Part shown: one piece after another, positions 27,832 to 35,429 of the stretch
Layout of the letters: each line of letters starts with the position of its first letter
Numbering within the stretch: the stretch's first letter is position 1
Assembly (NCBI GenBank): GCA_024399135.1
Contig: JAKSHY010000006.1
Span: forward strand, 82,073-146,072
Source of the DNA: Lachnospiraceae bacterium
Lineage (GTDB): Bacteria; Bacillota; Clostridia; Lachnospirales; Lachnospiraceae
Length of the DNA stretch: 64,000 nucleotides
Direction: 5' to 3'
Translations under genes and position numbers: made by a program
Notes under the pieces: model-generated
Database searches by the model: none
What the model was told of the DNA's origin: nothing
The model's input: the letters and a program-made list of their open reading frames with translations, nothing else

Positions 27832-27968
27832 GTACCAATATTCATAGCTGTGAGCATTACGATATTTAGTTATGTGATTGTCATAAGGAGAAAACTTGTG
27901 GTTGTCTTTTGACAGTTTCTATTGTTAAATATATTAAGACAGTTTCGAATTCGAAAGGATATATTTTT

Positions 27969-29324
27969 ATGGGAAAGTATTTTGGAACAGATGGATTTCG
28001 TGGTAAGGCAGGAGTTGTGCTTACAGCGGAGCATGCATTTAAAATAGGCAGATTTTTAGGATTTTACTTTAGTAAAGATCATAAAGCTAAGATTGTAATA
28101 GGAAAGGATACACGTAGATCTTCATATATGTATGAGAATGCGCTTGCTTCAGGAATTGTTTCTTCCGGAGCGGATGCATATCTTCTTCATGTTACTACTA
28201 CTCCATGTGTGAGCTTCATAACAAGAACGGAGGATTTTGACTGTGGAATTATGATAAGCGCAAGTCATAATGCCTTCGGAGATAATGGTATCAAGCTGAT
28301 GAGTAGCGAGGGTGAGAAGATGGATGATAATCTTCAGGCCGAAATTGAGAAATTCATTGATGGAGAAGGAATTGAGGTTCCATGGGCAGTAGGTGAGAAC
28401 ATCGGATGTACAGTGGACTACTATTCTGGAAGAAACAAGTATGTAGGATATTTGGTTAAGCTTCTTGAAAGCAATTATTTTTCAGACAGAAAGGTTGCTC
28501 TTGACTGTGCTAACGGAAGCTCATGGATGATAGGAAGATCAGTTTTTGATGCACTTGGTGCCAAGACTTACGTTATTAATAATGAACCAAACGGAGTTAA
28601 TATTAACTTAGGCTGTGGATCAACACATATGGAAGGCTTACAGGAATATGTAAAGGATCACAAGCTTGATGTTGGTTTTGCTTTTGATGGTGATGCAGAC
28701 AGATGTCTTGCTGTTGATGAGAATGGAGAAATCGTCAATGGTGACGTTATCATGTATATTTGTGCGAAGCATCTAAAGCAGATTGGAAAGCTTCCTTCTA
28801 ATACAGTAGTTACTACTATAATGAGTAACTTCGGATTATATAAGGCATTCGATAAGGCTGGTATTAAATATGAAAAGACAGCTGTTGGTGACAGATATGT
28901 GTATGAGAATATGAAGGAAAATAATCATATGCTCGGCGGAGAACAGTCTGGTCACGTAATCTTTAGAGAATATGCAAGAACAGGAGACGGAATCGTTACA
29001 GCAATAATGCTTATGAGAGTTCTTATAGAAACTCAGCTTCCACTTTCGGTGCTTGCTTCTGAAGTTACAATGTATCCTCAGGTTCTTAAGAATGTAGTGG
29101 TTGATGACAAGGAAAGCACATTAAATGACAGCGCTGTCAAGAAGGCTGTTGAAGAGTGCGAGGTGGCACTTGGCGAGAATGGAAGAGTTCTCCTTAGAGC
29201 TTCAGGTACAGAACCAGTTCTCAGAGTTATGTCAGAGGCAGGAACATTAGATGAATGTGAGAAATGGGTTGACCACATCATCGATGCCATGAAAGCATCA
29301 GGACATTTTCAGAATATGAAATAG
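27969..29324 (+). CDS. glmM: Phosphoglucosamine mutase
   Basis: A 451-residue mutase that converts glucosamine 6-phosphate to glucosamine 1-phosphate for cell-wall precursors. The start MGKYFGTDGFRG is the family hallmark; an in-frame start 20 codons earlier is not needed. The phosphoserine loop is SASHNAFGDNG with Ser99, the metal loop DGDADR is at about 240, and RASGTEPVLR ends the protein. AAAGGA lies about 11 bases before the ATG. A beta-helix transferase-like gene follows ten bases later. Confidence 0.94.
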   Translation: MGKYFGTDGFRGKAGVVLTAEHAFKIGRFLGFYFSKDHKAKIVIGKDTRRSSYMYENALASGIVSSGADAYLLHVTTTPCVSFITRTEDFDCGIMISASHNAFGDNGIKLMSSEGEKMDDNLQAEIEKFIDGEGIEVPWAVGENIGCTVDYYSGRNKYVGYLVKLLESNYFSDRKVALDCANGSSWMIGRSVFDALGAKTYVINNEPNGVNINLGCGSTHMEGLQEYVKDHKLDVGFAFDGDADRCLAVDENGEIVNGDVIMYICAKHLKQIGKLPSNTVVTTIMSNFGLYKAFDKAGIKYEKTAVGDRYVYENMKENNHMLGGEQSGHVIFREYARTGDGIVTAIMLMRVLIETQLPLSVLASEVTMYPQVLKNVVVDDKESTLNDSAVKKAVEECEVALGENGRVLLRASGTEPVLRVMSEAGTLDECEKWVDHIIDAMKASGHFQNMK

Positions 29325-29334
29325 AGGTATTAAG

Positions 29335-30009
29335 ATGGCTGAACAGTTAAAGGTTAGCGAATTATATGAGCCAGGACATACAAGAGCCTGGGAATATCTT
29401 GAAAAGGTTGAGTATCCATGGGAAATATTAAAGGATATCAAGAATATTATTTTAGAAATAGGACCTACCCTGGACAAAGATATATACGAAGAAAGAGAAG
29501 AAGGCGTATGGGTTGCTAAGTCTGCTAAGATTTTTCCAACAGCTTATCTGGGTGCTCCTTGTATAATAGGAGAAAACACCGAGGTTAGACAGGCAGCCTT
29601 CATCAGAGGCTCAGCACTAGTTGGTGACAACTGTGTTGTTGGAAATTCGGTTGAACTTAAGAACGTAATCATTTCTGATAATGTTCAGGTTCCTCATTAT
29701 AATTATGTAGGAGATTCAGTTCTTGGCTATAAGTCACATATGGGAGCAGGATCAATTACTTCTAATGTTAAGTCAGATAAAACTCTGGTTACAGTAAGAG
29801 GAAAAGAAACATCTATAGATACAGGCCTTAAGAAGTTTGGAGCTATGCTCGGAGACTTCGTTGAGGTTGGATGTAATTCAGTATTAAATCCGGGAACAGT
29901 TATTGGATCACATAGTAATATTTATCCTACATCCTCTGTTCGTGGAGTTGTCCCTTCCGATTCTATATATAAAAGTGGAATGGGGAGTGAAATTGTTGAG
30001 AAAAGATAA
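29335..30009 (+). CDS. Left-handed beta-helix (hexapeptide) acyltransferase-like protein
   Basis: A 224-residue protein. After 60 helical residues it shows hexapeptide repeats forming a left-handed beta-helix (AKIFPTAYLGAPCIIGENTEVRQAAFIRG and further turns through VEVGCNSVLNPGTVIGSHSNIYP). These folds occur in sugar N-acetyltransferases, including the C-terminal half of GlmU. No nucleotidyltransferase domain is present. Immediate linkage to glmM suggests acetylation of glucosamine 1-phosphate or a related step in UDP-GlcNAc synthesis, which is an inference. Confidence 0.75.
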   Translation: MAEQLKVSELYEPGHTRAWEYLEKVEYPWEILKDIKNIILEIGPTLDKDIYEEREEGVWVAKSAKIFPTAYLGAPCIIGENTEVRQAAFIRGSALVGDNCVVGNSVELKNVIISDNVQVPHYNYVGDSVLGYKSHMGAGSITSNVKSDKTLVTVRGKETSIDTGLKKFGAMLGDFVEVGCNSVLNPGTVIGSHSNIYPTSSVRGVVPSDSIYKSGMGSEIVEKR

Positions 30010-30019
30010 ATAAAATATG

Positions 30020-30048
30020 TTGACTTTGCCTTTTTGCTATGGTATAGT
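30020..30048 (+). promoter_or_regulatory. Sigma-A promoter of rpmG-secE-nusG
   Basis: TTGACT (30020-30025) and TATAGT (30043-30048) with a 17-base spacer. Transcription would start near 30055. Confidence 0.75.
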
Positions 30049-30055
30049 TACCAAG

Positions 30056-30082
30056 CAATAGGGCGTAGGCCTTATTTTTTTG
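30056..30082 (+). terminator. Promoter-proximal hairpin with T run (possible attenuator)
   Basis: AATAGGGC can pair with GGCCTTATT (8 bp, one G-U), followed by seven T residues, right at the predicted transcript start and before rpmG. It could act as an attenuator for the operon. The 5' end of the stem may fall at or before the transcription start. Confidence 0.4.
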
Positions 30083-30130
30083 TCGTTTAAAAATATAAGA
30101 CAAGCGTAAATGTTTTAGGAGGATAAAGAT

Positions 30131-30280
30131 ATGCGTACCAAGATTACATTAGCATGCACAGAGTGCAAGCAGCGCAATTACAACACAACTAAGGAAAAGA
30201 AGCTCCATCCAGACAGAATGGAAACAAAGAAGTACTGCAGATTCTGCAAGGCTCATACACTTCATAAGGAAACAAAGTAG
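30131..30280 (+). CDS. rpmG: Ribosomal protein bL33
   Basis: A 49-residue protein: [17 protein letters not shown], an [19 protein letters not shown] tail and four cysteines in two CxxC pairs, so this is the zinc-binding form of L33. TTAGGAGG precedes the ATG. The rpmG-secE-nusG order is usual in Firmicutes. Confidence 0.96.
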   Translation: MRTKITLACTECKQRNYNTTKEKKLHPDRMETKKYCRFCKAHTLHKETK

Positions 30281-30309
30281 GATTAGTCTTTATTAATAAG
30301 GGGTAAACT

Positions 30310-30504
30310 ATGGCAGGAAATAATGAAAAGCCAAGCTTCTTTAAAGGAGTAAAGGCTGAATACAATAAGGTAACATGGCCTACAAAGGATGATGTTATCA
30401 AAGAAACTGTTTCAGTAGTGTGCATTTCAGCTGTGTTGGCCGGATTAATTGCTTTATTTGATTTTGCTATTCAGTATGGTATTAACTATATTTCTAGTTT
30501 ATAA
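30310..30504 (+). CDS. secE: Preprotein translocase subunit SecE
   Basis: A 64-residue single-span SecE. The cytoplasmic amphipathic part has the conserved KGVKAEYNKVTWPTKDDVIKET, followed by one transmembrane helix. It stabilises SecY in the export channel. AAGGGG precedes the ATG and nusG follows. Confidence 0.95.
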   Translation: MAGNNEKPSFFKGVKAEYNKVTWPTKDDVIKETVSVVCISAVLAGLIALFDFAIQYGINYISSL

Positions 30505-30545
30505 TTCCGAAACAATATTATTGAAGAATCAAGAGGTGATTAATT

Positions 30546-31064
30546 ATGGCAGATGCTAATTGGTATGTTGTACATACATATTCTGGATATGAGAATAACG
30601 TTAAGGCTAACATCGAGAAGACTATAATTAACCGTAATTTACAGGAGAAGATTCTCGAAGTTAAAGTTCCTATGGAAAATGTTATTGAAATGAAGAACGG
30701 TGTTCGTAAGGCCGTTGAGAAGAAGCTTTTCCCAGGATATGTATTAATAAATATGGTAATGGACGATGAGACATGGTATGTCGTTCGTAATACTCGTGGT
30801 GTAACAGGATTCGTAGGTCCAGGATCTAAGCCTGTACCACTTTCAGAAACAGAAATGAAGCCTTTAGGAATAAGAACAGAAAATATTTCTGTAGATTTCG
30901 AGGAAGGCGATACCATCATCGCAGTTGCTGGTGCATGGAAAGATACAGTTGGCGTTGTTCGCCGTATGGACTTTAGCAAGCAGACAGTTACTATCAATGT
31001 TGAAATGTTTGGTAGAGAAACTCCAGTTGAGATTTCTTTTGCTGAAGTTAGAAAGCAGAATTAA
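30546..31064 (+). CDS. nusG: Transcription termination/antitermination factor NusG
   Basis: A 172-residue NusG with the NGN domain (WYVVHTYSGYENNVKANIE at the start; PGYVLINMVMDDETWYVVRNTRGVTGFVG) and a C-terminal KOW domain (FEEGDTIIAVAGAWKDTVGVVRRMD). It binds RNA polymerase and modulates pausing and termination. Agrees with the standard length. Confidence 0.96.
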   Translation: MADANWYVVHTYSGYENNVKANIEKTIINRNLQEKILEVKVPMENVIEMKNGVRKAVEKKLFPGYVLINMVMDDETWYVVRNTRGVTGFVGPGSKPVPLSETEMKPLGIRTENISVDFEEGDTIIAVAGAWKDTVGVVRRMDFSKQTVTINVEMFGRETPVEISFAEVRKQN

Positions 31065-31093
31065 TTCTATCAGGATTAATTATAAATTCGGTT

Positions 31094-31150
31094 TGTCCGG
31101 AGTAGCTACCGGACAGGCTGTGGGAGTACTTATTGTGAGTACGCCTGACC
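31094..31150 (+). promoter_or_regulatory. Structured rplK leader (possible L1 autoregulatory site)
   Basis: Between nusG and rplK, TGTCCGG pairs with CCGGACA, and CAGG..CCTG encloses a GTACT/AGTAC hairpin with unpaired GGGAG and GACCAC. In other bacteria L1 binds an rRNA-like structure before the L11-L1 genes; this leader has the right position and purine-rich bulges. The match to the L1 site is inferred, not aligned. Confidence 0.45.
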
Positions 31151-31190
31151 ACGATGCATATTAAGATGCATTAGAATAGGAGGTGCCACT

Positions 31191-31616
31191 ATGGCAAAGA
31201 AAGTAGAAGGATATATTAAGTTACAAATCCCTGCTGGTAAAGCTACACCAGCTCCTCCAGTTGGACCTGCATTAGGTCAGCATGGAGTTAACATCGTTGA
31301 ATTCACAAAGCAGTTCAACGCTAAGACAGCAGATAAGGGTGACGTTATCATCCCTGTTGTTATCACTGTTTATGCAGACAGAAGTTTTAGTTTCATTACA
31401 AAGACTCCACCTGCAGCTGTATTATTAAAGAAGGCATGTAACATTAAGTCAGGTTCAGGTGTTCCTAACAAGACTAAGGTTGCTAAGATTTCTAAGGCTA
31501 AGATTCAGGAAATCGCAGAATTAAAGATGCCTGATTTAAATGCCGCTAGCTTAGAGGCTGCTATGAGCATGATCGCTGGTACAGCTCGAAGCATGGGTAT
31601 CACAGTAGAAGACTAA
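31191..31616 (+). CDS. rplK: Ribosomal protein uL11
   Basis: A 141-residue L11: [28 protein letters not shown] at the N-terminus and the RNA-binding C-terminal domain ending in [13 protein letters not shown]. It is part of the GTPase-associated centre. AGGAGGTG precedes the ATG. Confidence 0.97.
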   Translation: MAKKVEGYIKLQIPAGKATPAPPVGPALGQHGVNIVEFTKQFNAKTADKGDVIIPVVITVYADRSFSFITKTPPAAVLLKKACNIKSGSGVPNKTKVAKISKAKIQEIAELKMPDLNAASLEAAMSMIAGTARSMGITVED

Positions 31617-31630
31617 TGGAGGATTGAATA

Positions 31631-32320
31631 ATGAAGCATGGTAAGAAGTATAACGAAGCTGCTAAGTTAGTTGATCGTAGCGTAATGTACGAGCCTGCTG
31701 ATGCAATCGCATTAGTTAAGAAAACAGCTACAGCTAAGTTTGATGAGACAGTAGAAGTTCATATTAGAACAGGTTGTGATGGAAGACATGCAGAACAGCA
31801 GATTCGTGGAGCAGTTGTTCTTCCTAACGGAACAGGTAAGACAGTTAAGGTTTTGGTTTTCGCTAAGGGTGATAAGGTAGCTGAGGCTGAGGCAGCAGGT
31901 GCTGATTACGTTGGTGGAGATGAGTTAATTCCTAAGATCCAGAACGATGGCTGGTTTGATTTCGACGTAGTAGTTGCTACACCTGATATGATGGGTGTTG
32001 TAGGTCGTTTAGGTAAGGTTTTAGGTCCTAAGGGATTAATGCCTAACCCTAAGGCTGGTACAGTAACAATGGATGTTACTAAGGCTGTTAATGATATTAA
32101 GGCTGGTAAAATCGAGTACAGACTTGATAAGGCTAACATCATTCACTGTCCTGTTGGTAAGGCTTCTTTCACAGAAGAGCAGTTACAGCAGAACTACGAT
32201 GCATTACTTGACGCAATCTTAAAGGCTAAGCCTTCAGCATTAAAGGGTCAGTATTTAAAGAGTGTTTCTTTAGCTACAACAATGGGACCTGGCGTTAAGA
32301 TCTCTACTGCAAAGTATTAA
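31631..32320 (+). CDS. rplA: Ribosomal protein uL1
   Basis: A 229-residue L1 with the [22 protein letters not shown] signature. It starts 14 bases after rplK with GGAGG. L1 forms the mobile stalk at the E site and in many bacteria represses its own operon. A terminator follows. Confidence 0.97.
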   Translation: MKHGKKYNEAAKLVDRSVMYEPADAIALVKKTATAKFDETVEVHIRTGCDGRHAEQQIRGAVVLPNGTGKTVKVLVFAKGDKVAEAEAAGADYVGGDELIPKIQNDGWFDFDVVVATPDMMGVVGRLGKVLGPKGLMPNPKAGTVTMDVTKAVNDIKAGKIEYRLDKANIIHCPVGKASFTEEQLQQNYDALLDAILKAKPSALKGQYLKSVSLATTMGPGVKISTAKY

Positions 32321-32350
32321 TTTAAAACATAATATCTGTTAGATATGATG

Positions 32351-32386
32351 AAGACCATCCTCGAAAGAGGGTGGTCTTTTGTTATT
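32351..32386 (+). terminator. Terminator after rplA
   Basis: AAGACCATCCTC and GAGGGTGGTCTT form a 12-bp stem with a GAAA tetraloop, followed by TTTTGTT. Confidence 0.92.
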
Positions 32387-32406
32387 AGTTGTGCTATGGT
32401 AGGTGC

Positions 32407-33774
32407 ATGGGCACAAAATATAGTGGTAATAAAGATAAATCTTCATATAAATATAACGACGTTCGAAATAGAGGCGAACAAAAAAGAGATATTCAGCATG
32501 CAGCTGCTACGCGTCGTGTTAAAAAAAAGGAAAAGAAATCCTCACCTCTTAAAATGTTTTTAATTACTCTTGGCATAGTGCTTGGGGTAGGAATGGTGGT
32601 CATAGTATCCATAGCACTTCCTAAATATTTAAAGCTTCACAAAAATGAGGAAATAAGCTTTATTGGATTCGTTGAAACAATACCTGAGACACTGACCGCT
32701 GAGGTTGATGAAAAGGTTGAACCAGAACCATTCGTTGATGACAGAAAATATGGTTCAATTATGGATGATTTCGAATACCAGAAGGAACACAATATTTTCA
32801 TTAAGGACGCGACTCAGGAAGGTGTTGTTACACTGGCGTTTTGTGGGGATATATTATTTGATGACGATTATGCCGTAATGTCAGCGCTTAAGCAAAGAGG
32901 TGGAAATATAGAAGACAGTATATCTTTGGACACGTTAGAGGCAATGCGTGGCGTTGATATAATGGTTGCCAATAATGAGTTTCCTTATACGGAAAGAGGT
33001 GTAAGGCAGCCCGAGAAGCAGTTCACCTTCAGGGCAGATTATTCGACTGCTAATTATTTAAATGACATGGGTGTTGATGTTGCAATTCTGGCGAATAACC
33101 ATGTTTTCGATTATGGTGAGCAGGGTCTTTTAGATACACTCGATACACTTGATGAGGTCGGGGTGGTTCCAGTCGGTGCTGGAAGGAACCTGGAAGAGGC
33201 GATGACGCCAGTATACTATATTATTAATGATATTAAGATAGCTATTGTAGCTGCAACAGATATTGAAAGACTTGATATTCCTGATACGAGAGCAGCAACA
33301 GAAACATTGCCAGGGGTACTAAGATCCTGGAATACAGATAAAATCTTTAAGGTTATTGAGGAAGCCAAGAACAATTCAGATTTCGTAATAACCTGTATTC
33401 ACTGGGGAACGGAAAAAGAGGATGTGCCTGATTACTGGCAAAAAATCCTTGCACCAAAGCTGGTTGAGGCAGGAACTGATCTTATTATAGGAGATCATCC
33501 TCACAGACTTCAGGGAATCTATTATTTCGGAGATGTTCCATGTATCTATAGCCTCGGAAATTACTGGTTTAATGGGTTTTCTCTGGATACGGGACTTGTG
33601 AGAGTTACTATAGATAAGAGTGGACTTAATTCATTTGAGTTTTTGCCAGCGGTTCAGTCTTCGTACAGTACTCATCTTGTTTACGAAGGAGAAAGAGACA
33701 GAATTCTTGATTACATGAGAAGATTATCTCCGGATGCCAATATTTCCAGTGATGGATTCGTAACTAAAAAATAA
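32407..33774 (+). CDS. CapA-family metallophosphatase-like membrane protein
   Basis: A 455-residue protein. The ATG at 32407 is preferred over an in-frame TTG six codons earlier; the nearby GGTAGG is close. A Lys-rich cytoplasmic tail of about 45 residues precedes one transmembrane helix. The extracytoplasmic part is a CapA/PgsA domain: VTLAFCGDILFDDD, VANNEFPYTERG, AILANNHVFDYGEQGLLDT, CIHWGTEKEDVP and IIGDHPHRLQG. Such proteins serve poly-gamma-glutamate or capsule export, but many are uncharacterised. Its location between rplA and rplJ is unusual. Confidence 0.85.
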   Translation: MGTKYSGNKDKSSYKYNDVRNRGEQKRDIQHAAATRRVKKKEKKSSPLKMFLITLGIVLGVGMVVIVSIALPKYLKLHKNEEISFIGFVETIPETLTAEVDEKVEPEPFVDDRKYGSIMDDFEYQKEHNIFIKDATQEGVVTLAFCGDILFDDDYAVMSALKQRGGNIEDSISLDTLEAMRGVDIMVANNEFPYTERGVRQPEKQFTFRADYSTANYLNDMGVDVAILANNHVFDYGEQGLLDTLDTLDEVGVVPVGAGRNLEEAMTPVYYIINDIKIAIVAATDIERLDIPDTRAATETLPGVLRSWNTDKIFKVIEEAKNNSDFVITCIHWGTEKEDVPDYWQKILAPKLVEAGTDLIIGDHPHRLQGIYYFGDVPCIYSLGNYWFNGFSLDTGLVRVTIDKSGLNSFEFLPAVQSSYSTHLVYEGERDRILDYMRRLSPDANISSDGFVTKK

Positions 33775-33826
33775 GATTCTCACCAGTAGAATTGCGAGAA
33801 AACATGAATTTAAAAGCGAAAAAGTG

Positions 33827-33856
33827 TTGACAGACATATTTAAGATATGATATTTT
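33827..33856 (+). promoter_or_regulatory. Sigma-A promoter of rplJ-rplL
   Basis: TTGACA (33827-33832) and TATTTT (33851-33856), spacer 18. A transcript start near 33863 fits the leader that follows. Confidence 0.65.
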
Positions 33857-33860
33857 AACA

Positions 33861-33930
33861 AAGGTCGTTTTGACCAGGCCGAAGACAGTAGGAATCCGAA
33901 AGGGTGTAAGCATAGCTCCTACCGAGGAAG
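33861..33930 (+). ncRNA. Ribosomal protein L10 leader
   Basis: The pattern AGACAGTAGG..CCTACCGAGG with an intervening stem, preceded by a GGTC-GACC hairpin, matches the known L10 leader motif of Firmicutes. It lies directly before rplJ. In this family the L10(L12)4 complex binds the leader and represses rplJ-rplL. Confidence 0.85.
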
Positions 33931-33959
33931 AGATATATTAACTTTTATTGTTATTAACT

Positions 33960-33991
33960 CCCCTTGTGCTTTGGCATAAGGGGTTTATTTT
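33960..33991 (+). terminator. Attenuator terminator between L10 leader and rplJ
   Basis: CCCCTTGTGC pairs with GCATAAGGGG (10 bp, one G-U, 4-nt loop), followed by TTTATTTT, 40 bases before rplJ. Combined with the L10 leader it can end transcription when L10 is in excess. Confidence 0.8.
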
Positions 33992-34029
33992 ATCCCTTCG
34001 GCATAATATTAAAGAAGGAGGAAATAAAA

Positions 34030-34659
34030 ATGGCTAAGGTTGAATTAAAGCAGCCCATCGTTGAAGAAATTTCATCTTACATCAAAGATGCCCAGTCAGT
34101 TGTATTAGTTGACTACCGTGGATTAACTGTTGAACAGGATACTAATCTTCGTAAGGCTCTTCGTGCAGAGGGAATTACTTACAAAGTTTACAAGAACACA
34201 ATGATGAACTTCGCTTTCAAGGGAACAGACTTCGAGTCTTTAGCTCCTTATTTAGAAGGACCAAGTGCTATCGCTATTTCAACAACAGACGCTACAGCTC
34301 CAGCAAGAGTATTAAGCAAGTTCGCTAAGACAGCAGACAAGCTTGAGATTAAGGCTGGTGTAGTTGAAGGTGTTGCATACGATGCAGCTGGAATCGCTAA
34401 GATCGCTTCTATCCCTTCAAGAGAAGAATTGCTTTCAAAGTTACTTGGAAGCATCCAGTCACCTATTACAAACTTTGCTCGTGTTATTAAGCAGATTGCA
34501 GAGAAGGGTGGCGCAGCAGAGTGTGAAGCTCCTGCAACAGAAGAGGCTCCTGCTGAAGCTCCTGTAGAGGAAGCTAAGACAGAAGAGGCTCCAGTTGAAG
34601 CTCCTGTAGAAGAAGCTAAGACAGAAGAAGCAGCTGAAGCTCCTGCAGAGGAAGCTTAA
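34030..34659 (+). CDS. rplJ: Ribosomal protein uL10 with acidic repeat tail
   Basis: A 209-residue L10. The ATG at 34030 (AAGGAGG upstream) starts MAKVELKQPIVEEI; the longer frame would read through the attenuator. The first 165 residues are a normal L10. About 40 extra residues form an Ala/Glu/Pro repeat (APVEEAKTEE units). L10 anchors the L7/L12 stalk through its C-terminal helix, so an added acidic tail beyond that helix is unusual. Confidence 0.95.
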   Translation: MAKVELKQPIVEEISSYIKDAQSVVLVDYRGLTVEQDTNLRKALRAEGITYKVYKNTMMNFAFKGTDFESLAPYLEGPSAIAISTTDATAPARVLSKFAKTADKLEIKAGVVEGVAYDAAGIAKIASIPSREELLSKLLGSIQSPITNFARVIKQIAEKGGAAECEAPATEEAPAEAPVEEAKTEEAPVEAPVEEAKTEEAAEAPAEEA

Positions 34660-34728
34660 GCAAAACTCCGCAAGGAGAAAATGAAACAAACGAAATTTAG
34701 ATTATAAAATTATATGGAGGAAAATAAA

Positions 34729-35109
34729 ATGGCAAAGATGTCTACAGCAGAATTAATTGATGCTATTAAGGAACTTTCAGTTCTTGAGTTAAATGACCTT
34801 GTTAAGGCATGTGAAGAAGAGTTTGGCGTATCTGCAGCAGCTGGAGTAGTAGTTGCAGCAGCAGGTGCAGCTGATGGTGCAGCAGCAGGCGAAGAGAAGG
34901 ATTCTTTCGATGTTGAGTTAGCAGAAGCTGGCGCTGAGAAGGTTAAGGTTATCAAGGTTGTTCGTGAAATCACTGGTTTAGGACTTAAGGAAGCTAAGGA
35001 TTTAGTTGATGGCGCTCCTAAGGTTGTTAAGGAAGGTGCATCTAAGGACGAAGCTAACGATATCAAGGCTAAGCTTGAAGAAGTTGGTGCTAAGGTTAAC
35101 TTAAAGTAA
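34729..35109 (+). CDS. rplL: Ribosomal protein bL12 (L7/L12)
   Basis: A 126-residue L7/L12: N-terminal dimer domain ([30 protein letters not shown]), Ala-rich hinge, and the factor-binding C-terminal domain ([28 protein letters not shown]). ATG 34729 follows GGAGG; an ATG five codons earlier overlaps that site. Confidence 0.97.
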   Translation: MAKMSTAELIDAIKELSVLELNDLVKACEEEFGVSAAAGVVVAAAGAADGAAAGEEKDSFDVELAEAGAEKVKVIKVVREITGLGLKEAKDLVDGAPKVVKEGASKDEANDIKAKLEEVGAKVNLK

Positions 35110-35126
35110 TTTAAAATTACTAATTA

Positions 35127-35168
35127 TATCCCGCAGGGAAGTGTTTCCTTGCGGGATAATTGTTTTTA
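35127..35168 (+). terminator. Terminator after rplL
   Basis: A 14-bp stem (TATCCCGCA-GGGAA with TTCC-TTGCGGGATA, one G-U, GTGT loop) followed by ATTGTTTTTA. Confidence 0.88.
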
Positions 35169-35296
35169 TATCTTTGTATCTTAAGATATAAGTGATAATC
35201 AGATATTTTAGATAAAGATACATGTTCTTAATAATTCAGATAATTTCGATAAATATATATTTCTAAAAAATCTTTAATAAAAATCTCAAATTGTTG

Positions 35297-35326
35297 TTGA
35301 CAGCAAAATATCCCTTGTTGTAGAAT
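35297..35326 (+). promoter_or_regulatory. Sigma-A promoter of rpoB-rpoC
   Basis: TTGACA (35297-35302) and TAGAAT (35321-35326), spacer 18, in an AT-rich 190-base stretch after the rplL terminator. No other feature was seen between 35170 and 35296. Confidence 0.75.
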
Positions 35327-35340
35327 GGATGATGCACTAT

Positions 35341-35400
35341 TGTGGAGTGGTAGGCGTTTCTATGCCCTTTTTTAAGAGCATATAGCCGTATGGACCACGC
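35341..35400 (+). promoter_or_regulatory. Structured 5' leader of rpoB
   Basis: GTGG (35342-35345) and CCAC (35395-35398) enclose GGC/GCC and TATGC/GCATA pairs, with a CCTTTTTT run in the loop. An alternative short GGC..GCC hairpin directly before the T run would resemble a weak terminator. Two exclusive folds suggest leader control of RNA polymerase synthesis, which is an inference. Confidence 0.4.
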
Positions 35401-35429
35401 AATAAATCATTAAGAACGGGGTGAAGTCA

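Noticed and set aside
33964..34029. 22-codon extension of rplJ
   Set aside because: It would read through the attenuator hairpin, and the ATG at 34030 has a perfect ribosome site.
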